64,000 nt of DNA from Pandoraea sputorum (GCF_000814845.2 NZ_CP010431.2:2790001-2854000); one strand, 5' to 3'; shown: positions 27,672-35,890, numbered from the stretch's first letter. Translations and numbers: made by a program. The notes: generated from the sequence alone by a model not told the origin.

Positions 27672-27701
27672 TTGACAGTTTGCAATCCGAATCACTATTC
27701 T
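27672..27701 (+). promoter_or_regulatory. Sigma70-type promoter for the DUF2092 operon
   Basis: Consensus -35 TTGACA (27672-27677), an 18-bp spacer and -10 TATTCT (27696-27701), about 120 bp before the GTG start of the DUF2092 gene. Confidence 0.6.
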
Positions 27702-27827
27702 GAATTTACATACCTCGCGCCATGCCGCATCGGTATTGCCTGCAATTCATGTTTGCACGCCATCTGGCGTCGCGTCCGCACGTGTTGGTCGTCCCGTTCA
27801 ATTCCACCATTCGAATGAGGTCACACA

Positions 27828-28661
27828 GTGCTCTTTTCATTCTCCCGACGAAAAATCCGGCGGCAATCACCCCGTAGTGTCAGGCTGGTCCTTCTGACGG
27901 GCGCGCTGCTAGCCGCCGCACCAGTATTGGCACAGGCCCCCGAATCGGACAGTGCTTTGCCAGTACAAGGCATGCCGGAAATGCAGCAAGGCGCTGTCGA
28001 TGCGTTGACGACAATGAGTCGGTATTTGCGTTCGCTCAAGCGATTTCAGGTACACGCGGATACCGTGACCGATGCCGTGTTGAGTACTGGACAGAATGTC
28101 GGTTTTCTTCACCAAACAGAGCTTTCCGTTCAACGCCCCGATAAGGTCCGCGCCGTCGTGACGGGTCAGGCACGCAATCGCGGGTTCGTCTACGACGGCA
28201 AAACCTTCACGCTTTACCAAGAGTCGCAAGGCAAGCGGTATTTCAGTCAGGCCAGCGCGCCACCGACCATCGACGAGCTGATTCGCGATATCGACGAGAA
28301 ATATCAGGTCGGCCTGCCGTTGGCCGATCTTTTCTATTGGGGGATGGACCGGGACGATGCCAGGCAATTGCGTTCGGCCCTATTCATCGGCCTTGACCGC
28401 GTGGGCGGCGAGTGGTGCAACCATTACGCGTTCCAGCAGCCCGACGTCGACTGGGAGCTTTGGATTCGGGTCGGTTCGCGCCCGCTGCCATGCCGCTTCG
28501 TGATCACGGATACGTCGCAACCGTCACGTCCGCGACATTCCGTGAATTACCGCTGGGATGTGAATCCGACGTTCCCCTCGGGGACCTTCACTTACAAGGC
28601 CCCGGCGGGCGCGCAACACATCGAGATGCGGCCGCCGTCTGCCGCAGGAGGTCAGCAATGA
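27828..28661 (+). CDS. DUF2092 family periplasmic protein
   Basis: A 277-residue exported protein with a GTG start after a GAGG ribosome binding site and a basic signal peptide ending near residue 35 (PVLAQAPE). The mature part matches the DUF2092 family: LTTMSRYLRSLKRFQVHADTV, ELSVQRPDKVRAVVTG, RGFVYDGKTFTLY, YWGMDRDDARQLRSA, and a late strand RHSVNYRWDVNPTFPSGTF. The fold is thought to be LolA-like, a beta half-barrel; its role is not established. The stop overlaps the next gene (ATGA), so it is made together with the Gly/Pro-repeat protein. Confidence 0.85.
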   Translation: MLFSFSRRKIRRQSPRSVRLVLLTGALLAAAPVLAQAPESDSALPVQGMPEMQQGAVDALTTMSRYLRSLKRFQVHADTVTDAVLSTGQNVGFLHQTELSVQRPDKVRAVVTGQARNRGFVYDGKTFTLYQESQGKRYFSQASAPPTIDELIRDIDEKYQVGLPLADLFYWGMDRDDARQLRSALFIGLDRVGGEWCNHYAFQQPDVDWELWIRVGSRPLPCRFVITDTSQPSRPRHSVNYRWDVNPTFPSGTFTYKAPAGAQHIEMRPPSAAGGQQ

Positions 28662-29446
28662 AGCGAACGACCTCTTCGGCAATCGCGTCGGCGAAGGCAG
28701 GCAAAGCCGGCGTCCTCACTTTGGCTCGTGCCACGTGCGTTGCCACAGCGACGGTGCTTGTCCTGACGTCCACGGCCAGTCATGGCTTCGGTTTTCGGGG
28801 CGGCGCGCGCACCAGCCTTCACGGTGGCGGTGGTGGTGGCTTCCACGGAGGTGGCGGGTTCCACGGCGGCGGAGCACAGCAAGGCAACTTGAGTGGTGCC
28901 ACGCGCGGTGGCGGTCTTGGGGGCGATGGCGCGATGCACGCCAACGCCGGGGGCGGACAACCGCCCGGACCGGGACCTCAGCCGCATCCGAACCCCGGCC
29001 CAAATCCGTCGCCCAATCCTAGCCCGCACCCACCTGGCCCTGGACCCGGACCTGGACCTGGACCGCACCCGCCCGGACCTGGCCCCGGACCTGGCCCCGG
29101 ACCTGGCCCCGGACCTGGACCCGGACCGCACCCGCCCGGGCCACCTCCCGGACCGGGGCCGGGGCCCGGACCACATCCGCCACCGCCTCCACCGCCTCCA
29201 CCACCTCCACCACCTCCACCGCCCCCGTATTGGGGTTGGGGTGGCGGTTGGTATGACCCGGTAGCGGCCGCTGTCACGATCGGGGTGTCGGCAGCGATCA
29301 TCGGCTCGACCGTTGCTTCGCTGCCACCGAGTTGCGTGAGCACTGTCGTCAACAACGTTGCCTATCAGCGTTGCGGCTCGACCTGGTATCAGCCGGTCTA
29401 TTCCGGCACGACCGTCCAGTTCGTCGTCGTGACTGCCCCGCACTGA
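28658..29446 (+). CDS. Exported Gly/Pro-repeat protein with conserved C-terminal Cys domain
   Basis: A 262-residue protein: signal peptide to about residue 42, a Gly/His segment (GGGGGGFHGGGGFHGGG), a long Pro-Gly region of PGPGPG and HPPGP units, a poly-Pro tract, then a conserved end with a hydrophobic helix (VAAAVTIGVSAAIIGSTVASLP) and two Cys-bearing turns (PPSCVSTVV and YQRCGSTWYQPVYSG). The C-terminus resembles DUF6515-type surface proteins, a weak comparison from memory. The repeats suggest an extended, envelope-spanning or wall-interacting linker. It is co-translated with the DUF2092 gene through an ATGA overlap. Confidence 0.7.
   Translation: MKRTTSSAIASAKAGKAGVLTLARATCVATATVLVLTSTASHGFGFRGGARTSLHGGGGGGFHGGGGFHGGGAQQGNLSGATRGGGLGGDGAMHANAGGGQPPGPGPQPHPNPGPNPSPNPSPHPPGPGPGPGPGPHPPGPGPGPGPGPGPGPGPGPHPPGPPPGPGPGPGPHPPPPPPPPPPPPPPPPPYWGWGGGWYDPVAAAVTIGVSAAIIGSTVASLPPSCVSTVVNNVAYQRCGSTWYQPVYSGTTVQFVVVTAPH
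28968..29222 (+). repeat. Coding low-complexity Pro-Gly / poly-Pro repeat
   Basis: Tandem GGACCTGGCCCC-like and CCACCTCCA-like units inside the preceding gene, encoding PGPGPG and poly-Pro runs. Imperfect 6- and 12-bp periodicity makes length variation by slippage likely. Confidence 0.8.
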
Positions 29447-29470
29447 AGCATTCGTCTCAACGCGTATGTC

Positions 29471-29501
29471 GGCAGCACCGGATGTCATCTCCGGCGCTGC
29501 C
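29471..29501 (+). terminator. Hairpin after the DUF2092 operon
   Basis: Arms GGCAGCACCGG and CCGGCGCTGCC with one mismatch and a 9-nt loop, 25 bp past the stop. No strong T-run follows. Confidence 0.55.
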
Positions 29502-29559
29502 GCATCGCTGTTTGCGTGTCGCTTGTGGGCGTCGCATCGCGAACGTTATCCTTGAGCCC

Positions 29560-29976
29560 ATGAACCGTCGCATTCTTATCGCCCCCGAAGACGTCGAACT
29601 CACCGCCATGCGCGCGCAAGGCGCTGGCGGCCAGAACGTCAACAAAGTCTCCAGTGCCATCCATTTGCGTTTTGACGTCATGCGCTCGTCGCTGCCCGAC
29701 GAAGTGAAAGCGCGCCTGCTCGCCCGGCTCGATCACCGCATTACGCAAGACGGTGTCATCATCATCAAGGCACAACAACATCGCTCGCAGGAACTCAACC
29801 GCGCCGACGCGCTGGCGCGTCTTCAGGCGCTGGTTGACGCGGCCGCCATCGCACCCCGCCGCCGCGTGCCCACGCGCCCCACGCTCGCGAGTCAGGTACG
29901 CCGCCGCGATGCCAAACAGGGGCGCTCTCGCGTCAAAGCATCGAGAGGCAAGGTACATTCCGGACACGAAGGTTAA
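29560..29976 (+). CDS. arfB: Peptidyl-tRNA hydrolase ArfB (ribosome rescue)
   Basis: A 138-residue release-factor-like protein that frees stalled ribosomes lacking a stop codon. The catalytic GGQ is at residues 23-25 in RAQGAGGQNVNKVSSAIHLR, the hallmark of the family, and the C-terminal tail is strongly basic (RRRDAKQGRSRVKASRGK), as needed to enter the empty mRNA channel. The ATG at 29560 gives the normal length. It stands alone, and an operator-like inverted repeat begins in its stop codon. Confidence 0.93.
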   Translation: MNRRILIAPEDVELTAMRAQGAGGQNVNKVSSAIHLRFDVMRSSLPDEVKARLLARLDHRITQDGVIIIKAQQHRSQELNRADALARLQALVDAAAIAPRRRVPTRPTLASQVRRRDAKQGRSRVKASRGKVHSGHEG

Positions 29977-29998
29977 TGCTAACTTTCATTAGCATTAA
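29973..29998. promoter_or_regulatory. Perfect inverted repeat upstream of hipBA
   Basis: TTAATGCTAA, 6 nt, TTAGCATTAA: a perfect 10-bp inverted repeat starting at the arfB stop, about 90 bp before the antitoxin gene. Further GCTAA/TTAGC half-sites occur at about 30014-30022 and 30050-30055. Confidence 0.6.
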
Positions 29999-30055
29999 CA
30001 ATGAAAAGCCAATCTAAATTAGCTTATTTTCACAAACCACCCAGAAAAATGCTAA

Positions 30056-30073
30056 GATAAATCATCATTTATC
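30056..30073. promoter_or_regulatory. Second inverted repeat at the hipBA promoter
   Basis: GATAAAT CATC ATTTATC, a perfect 7-bp inverted repeat ending 12 bp before the first ATG of the HipB-like gene; compare TATCC half-sites used by E. coli HipB. Likely autoregulation site. Confidence 0.55.
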
Positions 30074-30084
30074 CTGAAAAGCAC

Positions 30085-30387
30085 ATGATGATGAGCTTCA
30101 TGGAACCGCTAATTTCTGCCCGCAAGGACGCCGGACTGACCCAGGCCGAGCTAGCGGATCAGGCTGGGCTCTCGCGCATGACCGTGCAAAAAATGGAGTC
30201 GGGCGCACTCGATCCACGTATGTCGACCTTGCTGGAGACGGCGCGCGCGCTCGGTCTGGAACCGATGTTCGTGCCCGCCGCACTGCGTCAGGAAGTCGAA
30301 GCGTTTCTGCGCTCCGGCGGCAAATATCTCGCGCAGCCGAGCGGCGTGTCGGCCCCGCCGTCCATCGTGGAAACGCTTCGGGGCTAA
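30085..30387 (+). CDS. hipB: HipB-like XRE-family antitoxin
   Basis: A 100-residue DNA-binding protein with one Cro/C1-type helix-turn-helix (ISARKDAGLTQAELADQAGL, then SRMTVQKMESG, residues ~10-45) and a short C-terminal arm. Several in-frame ATGs (30085, 30088, 30091, 30100) make the start uncertain. It lies 69 bp before a HipA-like kinase and behind two inverted repeats, as expected for an autorepressing type II antitoxin. Confidence 0.82.
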   Translation: MMMSFMEPLISARKDAGLTQAELADQAGLSRMTVQKMESGALDPRMSTLLETARALGLEPMFVPAALRQEVEAFLRSGGKYLAQPSGVSAPPSIVETLRG

Positions 30388-30456
30388 CCGACCCGACAAG
30401 CGCCCGCAGCATCAGCGGCACCATCGACGCATGACTGCCCGAACGAGACTCTCGCC

Positions 30457-31752
30457 ATGAATATCAAGTACTTGCGCGCCTATCTGCACCAGCCGGACGG
30501 TAGCCGTCGCGCCATCGGCTATCTTTCGCAGTACGGGGACATCCTGCGCATGTCGTTCGACGAGGACTACATTGCGGACGCACGGCGCCCCGTCCTCTCG
30601 CTTGCCTATCGCGGGGCCAACGAGACAGCGACCCGCGAAATTCTCGCTTCGCCGCAGGACGTCCGCCTCGTGCGCACCGATGGTCGCTGGCCTGTGTATT
30701 TCGAAAATCTGCTCCCCGAAGGCCACAACCGCGAACGCCTCGCCGCCGAGCGTCATTGCAGCCCCGACGACGAGTTCGAACTGCTCGCCGCCGCCGGTCA
30801 TGACCTGATGGGCGCATTGGAAGTCGAGCCGGTACCACCGCGCGAAGGCGTGCCGGACGTCGTGCACCGCTGGCACACCGCACTCGGACTCGAAATGATC
30901 GAGCCCGGCTTCGTCGACACGCCCGTGGAAGATGCAGCGTCGCTGCCCGGCGTCGTGACGAAGTTCTCCGCCATTCGCGACGGGCGCCGCTACATCGTGA
31001 AGCGTCAGGGGCGCGCGGGATCGGTCATTCTCAAGCTGCCGACCACGCGCCACCCCGATCTCGTCGAAAACGAATTCACTGGCTATCGGCTGTGCGAAGC
31101 CCTCGATCTCGACTGCGCAAAGGCAGAAATCATCTCGCGACACGATGCCGATCTGCCTGAGCAAGTGCCCTTCGAGCACATCCTCGCGGTGCCGCGCTTC
31201 GACCGGCTGCCCGATGGTCGGCGCGTCCATATGGAAGAGTTCGCACAGGTGCTGCAATACCCGCCGCGCAGCAAATACGGTCGCGGCCTCGACGTCGACT
31301 ACACCACGATGCTGCGCGTGCTCGATCAGCTCTCCGGCCAGCCCGTGCGGGACGTGCGCGAGTTCATGCGACGTCTGATCGCGTTCATCCTGCTCGGCAA
31401 CACGGACGCGCATCTCAAGAACTGGGCGTTGATCTATCCCGACGCGCAAACACCTCAACTCGCCCCCGTCTACGATCCGGTGTGCGTCGCAGCCTTCTTC
31501 CACAATGTACCGCTCTCGCACTACGGCGTGAACCGGGCCATCGACAAAACGCTACGCGCCTTCGACTGGCCCGCCCTCGAAGCGCTACTCAAAGGCGCCG
31601 GACTGCTGCGCGTGGGACGGCTGATGACGATTGCCCGCGAGACAGTTCATGAAGCGCAGGCCGTCTGGCCCACCTTGCTCGACGATGCACCGGGTGCCGT
31701 GAAGGCCACCGTGCTGGAGCGACTAAACGGTGGCGTGGCGCTGACCGCCTGA
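30457..31752 (+). CDS. hipA: HipA-like serine/threonine kinase toxin
   Basis: A 431-residue toxin kinase. The N-subdomain is followed by RRYIVKRQG, ILKLPTTRHPDLVENEFTGYRL (nucleotide-binding region) and the catalytic loop LGNTDAHLKNWAL, with Asp 317 and Asn 322. The metal-binding Asp is in APVYDPVC. HipA phosphorylates glutamyl-tRNA synthetase in E. coli; the target here may differ. All key residues look intact, so the toxin is probably active. It is downstream of the HipB-like gene with a gap of 69 bp. Confidence 0.88.
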   Translation: MNIKYLRAYLHQPDGSRRAIGYLSQYGDILRMSFDEDYIADARRPVLSLAYRGANETATREILASPQDVRLVRTDGRWPVYFENLLPEGHNRERLAAERHCSPDDEFELLAAAGHDLMGALEVEPVPPREGVPDVVHRWHTALGLEMIEPGFVDTPVEDAASLPGVVTKFSAIRDGRRYIVKRQGRAGSVILKLPTTRHPDLVENEFTGYRLCEALDLDCAKAEIISRHDADLPEQVPFEHILAVPRFDRLPDGRRVHMEEFAQVLQYPPRSKYGRGLDVDYTTMLRVLDQLSGQPVRDVREFMRRLIAFILLGNTDAHLKNWALIYPDAQTPQLAPVYDPVCVAAFFHNVPLSHYGVNRAIDKTLRAFDWPALEALLKGAGLLRVGRLMTIARETVHEAQAVWPTLLDDAPGAVKATVLERLNGGVALTA

Positions 31753-31778
31753 AACCACGCCTCTGCCGCTGCGCCAAT

Positions 31779-31826
31779 AATATTACCCGGGTGATATTGC
31801 AATCCAAATAACATCCGGGTAATATT
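31779..31826. promoter_or_regulatory. Operator-like double palindrome before the DUF2239 gene
   Basis: AATATTACCCGG (31779-31790) is repeated inverted and perfectly at 31815-31826 (12-bp arms, 24-nt spacer). The left part alone, AATATTACCCGGGTGATATT, is also a palindrome with one mismatch. It lies 40 bp before the GTG start. Confidence 0.65.
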
Positions 31827-31865
31827 CGCCACATCGACCATCCGTCATCGTTATCGGAGTCCGTT

Positions 31866-32486
31866 GTGGCTACTCAATCTCTTGGCTATACCGTCTTTCG
31901 CGACAAGCGTCGCATCGCCTCCGGCTCACTTGCCGACGCCGCCATCGCCTATCAGCAGGCGATGCTCGCCGACCCGCACGCGTCGGTCCTCATCTTCGAC
32001 AACCTGACGGGCGACACGCGCGACGTCGACACACGGGGGAGCGCCGCCGACATCCGTGCGCGCTACCCCGATGCCGCGACCGAGAGCCCCGCCAGTGCCA
32101 GCAGCGCATCCGAACCGGACGACGCCCCCAAAGGCCGTGGCCGCCCGAAGCTCGGTGTCGTGGCGCGCGAAGTCACGCTGCTGCCCCGTCATTGGGACTG
32201 GCTCTCCGAGCAGCGCGGCGGCGCGTCCGTCGCGCTGCGCAAGCTGATCGACGAAGCTCGCCGCGCGAATGCCGAGCACGATATGCAACGTCGCGCGCAG
32301 GAACGTTCGTATAGCTTCATGTCGACGATGGCAGGCGACCTGGCGCACTTCGAAGAGGCGTCCCGCGCGCTCTTCGCCAACGATCTCGACGCACTGGCCC
32401 AGCGCATCGTCGAATGGCCCGAAGACGTGCGCACGCATCTGATGCGCCTCACATCCACCGACGATCTGGTCGACGCGTTGGCCTGA
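31866..32486 (+). CDS. DUF2239 family protein
   Basis: A 206-residue soluble protein with a GTG start after GGAG. It fits DUF2239: an N-terminal part with FRDKRRIASGSLADAAIA and VLIFDNLTGDTRDVDTRG, a variable Ala/Ser linker, then KGRGRPKLGVVAREVTLLPRHWDWLSEQRGGASVALRKLIDEARR. The last motif resembles ribbon or AT-hook style DNA contacts (GRGRPKLG), but no role is established. The strong upstream palindrome suggests tight control, perhaps by the protein itself. Confidence 0.82.
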   Translation: MATQSLGYTVFRDKRRIASGSLADAAIAYQQAMLADPHASVLIFDNLTGDTRDVDTRGSAADIRARYPDAATESPASASSASEPDDAPKGRGRPKLGVVAREVTLLPRHWDWLSEQRGGASVALRKLIDEARRANAEHDMQRRAQERSYSFMSTMAGDLAHFEEASRALFANDLDALAQRIVEWPEDVRTHLMRLTSTDDLVDALA

Positions 32487-32506
32487 TCACGCCGTAGTCC
32501 TTCGGC

Positions 32507-32539
32507 GCGAGGGGACCGTCGCACCCCGATACCCCTCGC
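32507..32539 (+). terminator. Possible terminator after the DUF2239 gene
   Basis: GCGAGGGG pairs with CCCCTCGC across 17 nt, about 20 bp past the stop; no T-run. Confidence 0.35.
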
Positions 32540-32709
32540 AGCCCCTCACAGATTTCGCTGATTTCACTGCTCACCGGGCGGACCGCCGTCCCGGATAGGC
32601 CTCGCTTTGCCTGTCGCTTTTGCGACATCCCGTTCGACGTCCGCTTTAACGACGTCCTTGTCTGACGTGTCCCGTCCGACGTTTGCGCTCTCATCAAGGA
32701 AAACGAACC

Positions 32710-34140
32710 ATGACGCAACAACCCTCCAGACCACCGCAGCCGCCCAGGCCGCTCTGGAAAACCTGGCTCCTCATCGCCGTGCCGATGATGCTGACCAACG
32801 CGCTCCAGTCCGTGTCGGGCACCGCCGACGGCATCTATCTCGGGCACCTGATCGGCACCGATGCGATTGCGGCCGTCTCCGCCTTCTTTCCCGTCTTCTT
32901 CTTTTTGCTGGCCATCGTGATCGGTCTGTCTGCCGGCGCAACCGTCATGATCGGCCGGGCGTGGGGCGCGCAGGATCGTGCGCTCGTGCGCAACATTGCG
33001 GGCACGGCGCTCGTAATGATGTTCGGTGCGGGCCTCGTGATCAGCGTGCTGGGTGGCCTGTTTGCGACGCCGCTGATGCGCGTGTTCGGCACCCCCGCGC
33101 CCGTGTTCGATGCCGCGACGCTATACGCCCGCTGGATGCTCATCGGCATGCCCGTCATCTTTATGCTGTGGCTGACAACGTCGATGAGTCGGGGCACTGG
33201 CGACGCCGTCTCGCCCCTCATCGCGCTACTGATCGCGACGCTGCTGTCGCTGGGGCTGACACCGGCGTTCATCGACGGCTGGGGACCCTTCCCGGCATTG
33301 GGCGTGGCAAGTGCCGTGGCATCGACGATGCTCGCGTTCACCGTCGCCCTGCTCTGGATGGCCGTCCACTGGCGACGCAAGGGACATCCGCTGGCACCGA
33401 ACGCAGATCTTTGGCGCGCGATTCGATGGAACCCGGCATTGGCGCGGGGCATCCTTCACATCGGCGTGCCGGCAGCGATTCAGATGCTGACGATGGCGAT
33501 TGCCGAAATGGTGCTGCTGAGCATGGTCAATCGACACGGTGCGAATGCTACCGCCGCTTACGGCGCGGTCACACAGGTGATGAGCTGGTTGCAGATGCCG
33601 GTGATGACGCTGGGCATTACGGCGTCGATCCTGTGCGCCCATGCCATCGGCGCAGGACGCAGTGAGCGCATCGGCGCAATCGTGCGTACCGGTCTGTTGT
33701 GCAATCTCGGGCTGACCGGCAGCCTGATCATGGTGATCTATCTGATCGCGCCGACGATCCTTCGCGGCTTCCTGACCGATCCCGACGTGCTGTCGCTCGC
33801 GACGCACCTGCTCTACATCGTCGCCTGGAGCGTGCTGGTGATGGGAACCACCGCGGTGATGACCGGCGCCATGCGCGCGAGTGGCAAGGTGTGGGTGCCG
33901 ACGCTACTCGGCATGATCGGGCTGCTGGGCATCGAAGTGCCTGCCGCGTGGATGTTCGAGCGGATCGCCGGACTCACCGGCATCTGGTGGGCGTATCCGC
34001 TCGCGTTCATCGCCATGCTGACGATGCAGGGCTTGTGTTACCGGGCTTTCCGGCGGGCATCGTGCCGCGCCCAGAAGAACATCACCATGCCGGCGCAGGA
34101 AAGCAAAGCGCCGACCCATCCGGTCGACGTCCAGCCGTAA
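32710..34140 (+). CDS. MATE family multidrug efflux transporter
   Basis: A 476-residue MATE/NorM-type exporter with about 12 helices. The duplicated halves begin WLLIAVPMMLTNALQSVSGT and ILHIGVPAAIQMLTMAIAEM, and the short motif GLSAGATVMIGRAWGAQDRA is typical. The start is the ATG at 32710 after AAGGAAAACG. The last ~30 residues (CRAQKNITMPAQESKAPTHP...) look unlike a MATE tail and are encoded opposite the MFS gene's 3' end, so this gene seems to have lost its own stop and run on into the neighbour. Confidence 0.9.
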   Translation: MTQQPSRPPQPPRPLWKTWLLIAVPMMLTNALQSVSGTADGIYLGHLIGTDAIAAVSAFFPVFFFLLAIVIGLSAGATVMIGRAWGAQDRALVRNIAGTALVMMFGAGLVISVLGGLFATPLMRVFGTPAPVFDAATLYARWMLIGMPVIFMLWLTTSMSRGTGDAVSPLIALLIATLLSLGLTPAFIDGWGPFPALGVASAVASTMLAFTVALLWMAVHWRRKGHPLAPNADLWRAIRWNPALARGILHIGVPAAIQMLTMAIAEMVLLSMVNRHGANATAAYGAVTQVMSWLQMPVMTLGITASILCAHAIGAGRSERIGAIVRTGLLCNLGLTGSLIMVIYLIAPTILRGFLTDPDVLSLATHLLYIVAWSVLVMGTTAVMTGAMRASGKVWVPTLLGMIGLLGIEVPAAWMFERIAGLTGIWWAYPLAFIAMLTMQGLCYRAFRRASCRAQKNITMPAQESKAPTHPVDVQP

Positions 34141-35252
34141 CCCGCAGTGATCGCAACGCCGCCGAGCCATGCGCCGGCGGCGTTGGCCATATTGAAGGCC
34201 GAATGATTCAGCGCCGCCGCGAGCGTTTGCGCCTCGCCTGCCACATCCATCAGACGAATCTGCAATGCGGGGCCGATGATGATGATCGTGCCGATCGCCA
34301 GCACGTTCACCCCAGCCAGCCAGGGGCTCGACGATGTGAACGTGAAGGCCACGAGCAACAACGCCGACCAGATCAGCGTGCCGCCGATGGCGCGCATCAA
34401 CGTGGCCGCCGCCACCAGACGCGGGCCGATGATCGTGCCACCGACCATCCCTACGCCGAACAGCGCGAGATAGAACGGCACCCACGACTCAGGCACACCG
34501 GCGACTTGCATGAGCGTCGGCTTGATATAGCTGAAGACAGCAAACATGCCGCCGAAGCCAATGGCCCCGATTCCGAGCGTCAGCCAGACCTGCGAGTTGC
34601 GCAGCGCACTCAGTTCACGCAGCGGACTTGCACCATGCGGTGCGGGCGCGTCCGGCACCCAACGCCACACGAGCAAGGCCGTCAGTGCGCCGATCACCCC
34701 CACCATCACGAACGCCGCACGCCAGCCCAACCATTGGCCGAGGCCTGCGGCAATCGGCACACCGAAGAGTGTCGCGAGGGTGAGTCCGAGCATGACTTGT
34801 CCGACGGCATGCACGCGGCGATGCGGCGGCACAAGCGATGCACCGACCAGCGCCGCCACACCGAAATAGGTGCCATGCGGCAGACCACTCAGGAAACGCA
34901 ACACGATCAGCGAGAGATAGCCCGGAGCGAGCGCACTTGCGAAATTGCCAATAGCGAACATCGCCATCAGGGCGATGAGAAACGCACGACGCGGCAGTCG
35001 CACGCCAAGCACCGCAAGCAATGGCGCGCCAATCACGACACCCAGCGCATAGGTGCTGATTGCGTGACCCGCCTGAGGAATGGTGATGTCCAGACCTTGG
35101 GCGACGTCGGGCAACAGGCCCATGATCACGAACTCGCCGGTCCCGATACCGAAGCCTCCCATGGCGAGCGCCACGAACGAAAGCCAGACGGGAATGGACG
35201 ACGGAGGCAACGTTTCAGTCGCCTCGACGGGGAGAATTTGGGGGGAACTCAT
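34038..35252 (-). CDS. MFS transporter, DHA1 family (AraJ/YdhP-like)
   Basis: A 404-residue exporter with 12 helices. Motifs: MGGFGIGTGEFVIMGLLPDVA in helix 1, VLGVRLPRRAFLIALMAMF in the 2-3 loop, and RFLSGLPHGTYFGVAALVGA, characteristic of the arabinose-efflux/YdhP group of DHA1 drug exporters. The ATG at 35252 was chosen (MSSPQILP). The 3' end overlaps the convergent MATE gene by 103 bp. Upstream DNA to 35456 is AT-rich and would hold its promoter. Confidence 0.9.
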   Translation of the reverse strand: MSSPQILPVEATETLPPSSIPVWLSFVALAMGGFGIGTGEFVIMGLLPDVAQGLDITIPQAGHAISTYALGVVIGAPLLAVLGVRLPRRAFLIALMAMFAIGNFASALAPGYLSLIVLRFLSGLPHGTYFGVAALVGASLVPPHRRVHAVGQVMLGLTLATLFGVPIAAGLGQWLGWRAAFVMVGVIGALTALLVWRWVPDAPAPHGASPLRELSALRNSQVWLTLGIGAIGFGGMFAVFSYIKPTLMQVAGVPESWVPFYLALFGVGMVGGTIIGPRLVAAATLMRAIGGTLIWSALLLVAFTFTSSSPWLAGVNVLAIGTIIIIGPALQIRLMDVAGEAQTLAAALNHSAFNMANAAGAWLGGVAITAGYGWTSTGWVGALLSCAGMVMFFWARHDARRKAR

Positions 35253-35624
35253 TGGGATTCGGAGATGACAGCAAGCGTGGATTTTACGCGAAGCTGCCGA
35301 AGTCTGCAGACTCACTGCGGCGTTGCAACATCATCAAAACGTCATAAATACGGCCAGATAACCTCTTTTTTGCATGCATCTACCGCATTGCAATATGACG
35401 AGCGACAACCATTACTCCAGAGCATCTCGCCACGCTTGCACACGCGTGCAAGGCACAAAAAAAAAGCCGGCCCAGTGGGTGGGCCGGCAAGCTACGAATG
35501 CGCTCCGATTGCGGGAATCGGATGCAATCGTATTGGGGGTCAACGGTGAGTGACACGTTGTGCGCGCCGCATGGATTTCGCTGCGCAGCGCTTCAGCTCA
35601 CTCCCCGGAACAACTGGTCAGTGG
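35253..35624. other. Intergenic region between MFS and ChaB genes
   Basis: 372 bp without a credible gene. The MFS promoter should lie in the AT-rich part at about 35330-35400. The chaB-side terminator is at 35457-35488. Confidence 0.5.
35457..35488 (-). terminator. Rho-independent terminator for the leftward ChaB transcript
   Basis: A 9-bp stem GCCGGCCCA/TGGGCCGGC (35466-35474 with 35480-35488) followed on the minus strand by nine T residues. Confidence 0.85.
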
Positions 35625-35861
35625 TCAGTGATGCTTCGAATGCCACTTCCCGGACTTGTCATCCTTTTCATAAGTCTGTTTCACGGCGCTCCATGCCACT
35701 TTGTGCGCCGTCTCTTCACGCGATTCATGACCGCGCCGCTCGCCAGGATCCTTGTACTCATCCCAGGCCGAATTGAACGCCTTGAGATAGATCTCCTGAG
35801 CATGTGTCGGCAAGTTGTCTTTCACGCTCGCCGGTAAATCGTGAGTCTGTCGATACGGCAT
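35625..35861 (-). CDS. chaB: ChaB family protein
   Basis: A 78-residue acidic/basic protein starting MPYRQTHDLPASVKDNLPTHAQEIYLKAFNSA... The opening, with LPxxVKxxLPxHAQxIY, and the later AHKVAWSAVKQTYEK are the ChaB signature. ChaB was named a regulator of the cation antiporter ChaA, which is not encoded here. An AGGAGGA ribosome binding site fixes the ATG at 35861. It is the downstream end of a run of leftward small stress-type genes. Confidence 0.9.
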   Translation of the reverse strand: MPYRQTHDLPASVKDNLPTHAQEIYLKAFNSAWDEYKDPGERRGHESREETAHKVAWSAVKQTYEKDDKSGKWHSKHH

Positions 35862-35890
35862 GACGAGTCCTCCTTGAATCGGGCCAATCG

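Larger units (their letters stand above)
27257..27827. other. AT-rich divergent intergenic island
   Basis: 571 bp, clearly richer in A and T than the flanking genes, separating the duplicated-domain gene from the DUF2092 gene. It holds a perfect FNR/ANR box and a near-consensus sigma70 promoter, listed separately. Only tiny ORFs are seen. Such AT-rich stretches are often bound by H-NS-like silencers (inference). Confidence 0.6.

Noticed and set aside
27722..27870. Possible upstream ORF in the DUF2092 leader
   Set aside because: No ribosome binding site and it runs into the DUF2092 coding region in another frame.
28968..29222. Tandem repeats that might suggest a CRISPR or VNTR array
   Set aside because: They are codon-phased PGPG and poly-Pro coding repeats without unique spacers.
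33699..35549. 616-codon open frame crossing the MATE and MFS genes
   Set aside because: Arg/Gln/His-rich, without motifs, and covers two well-supported genes in other frames.
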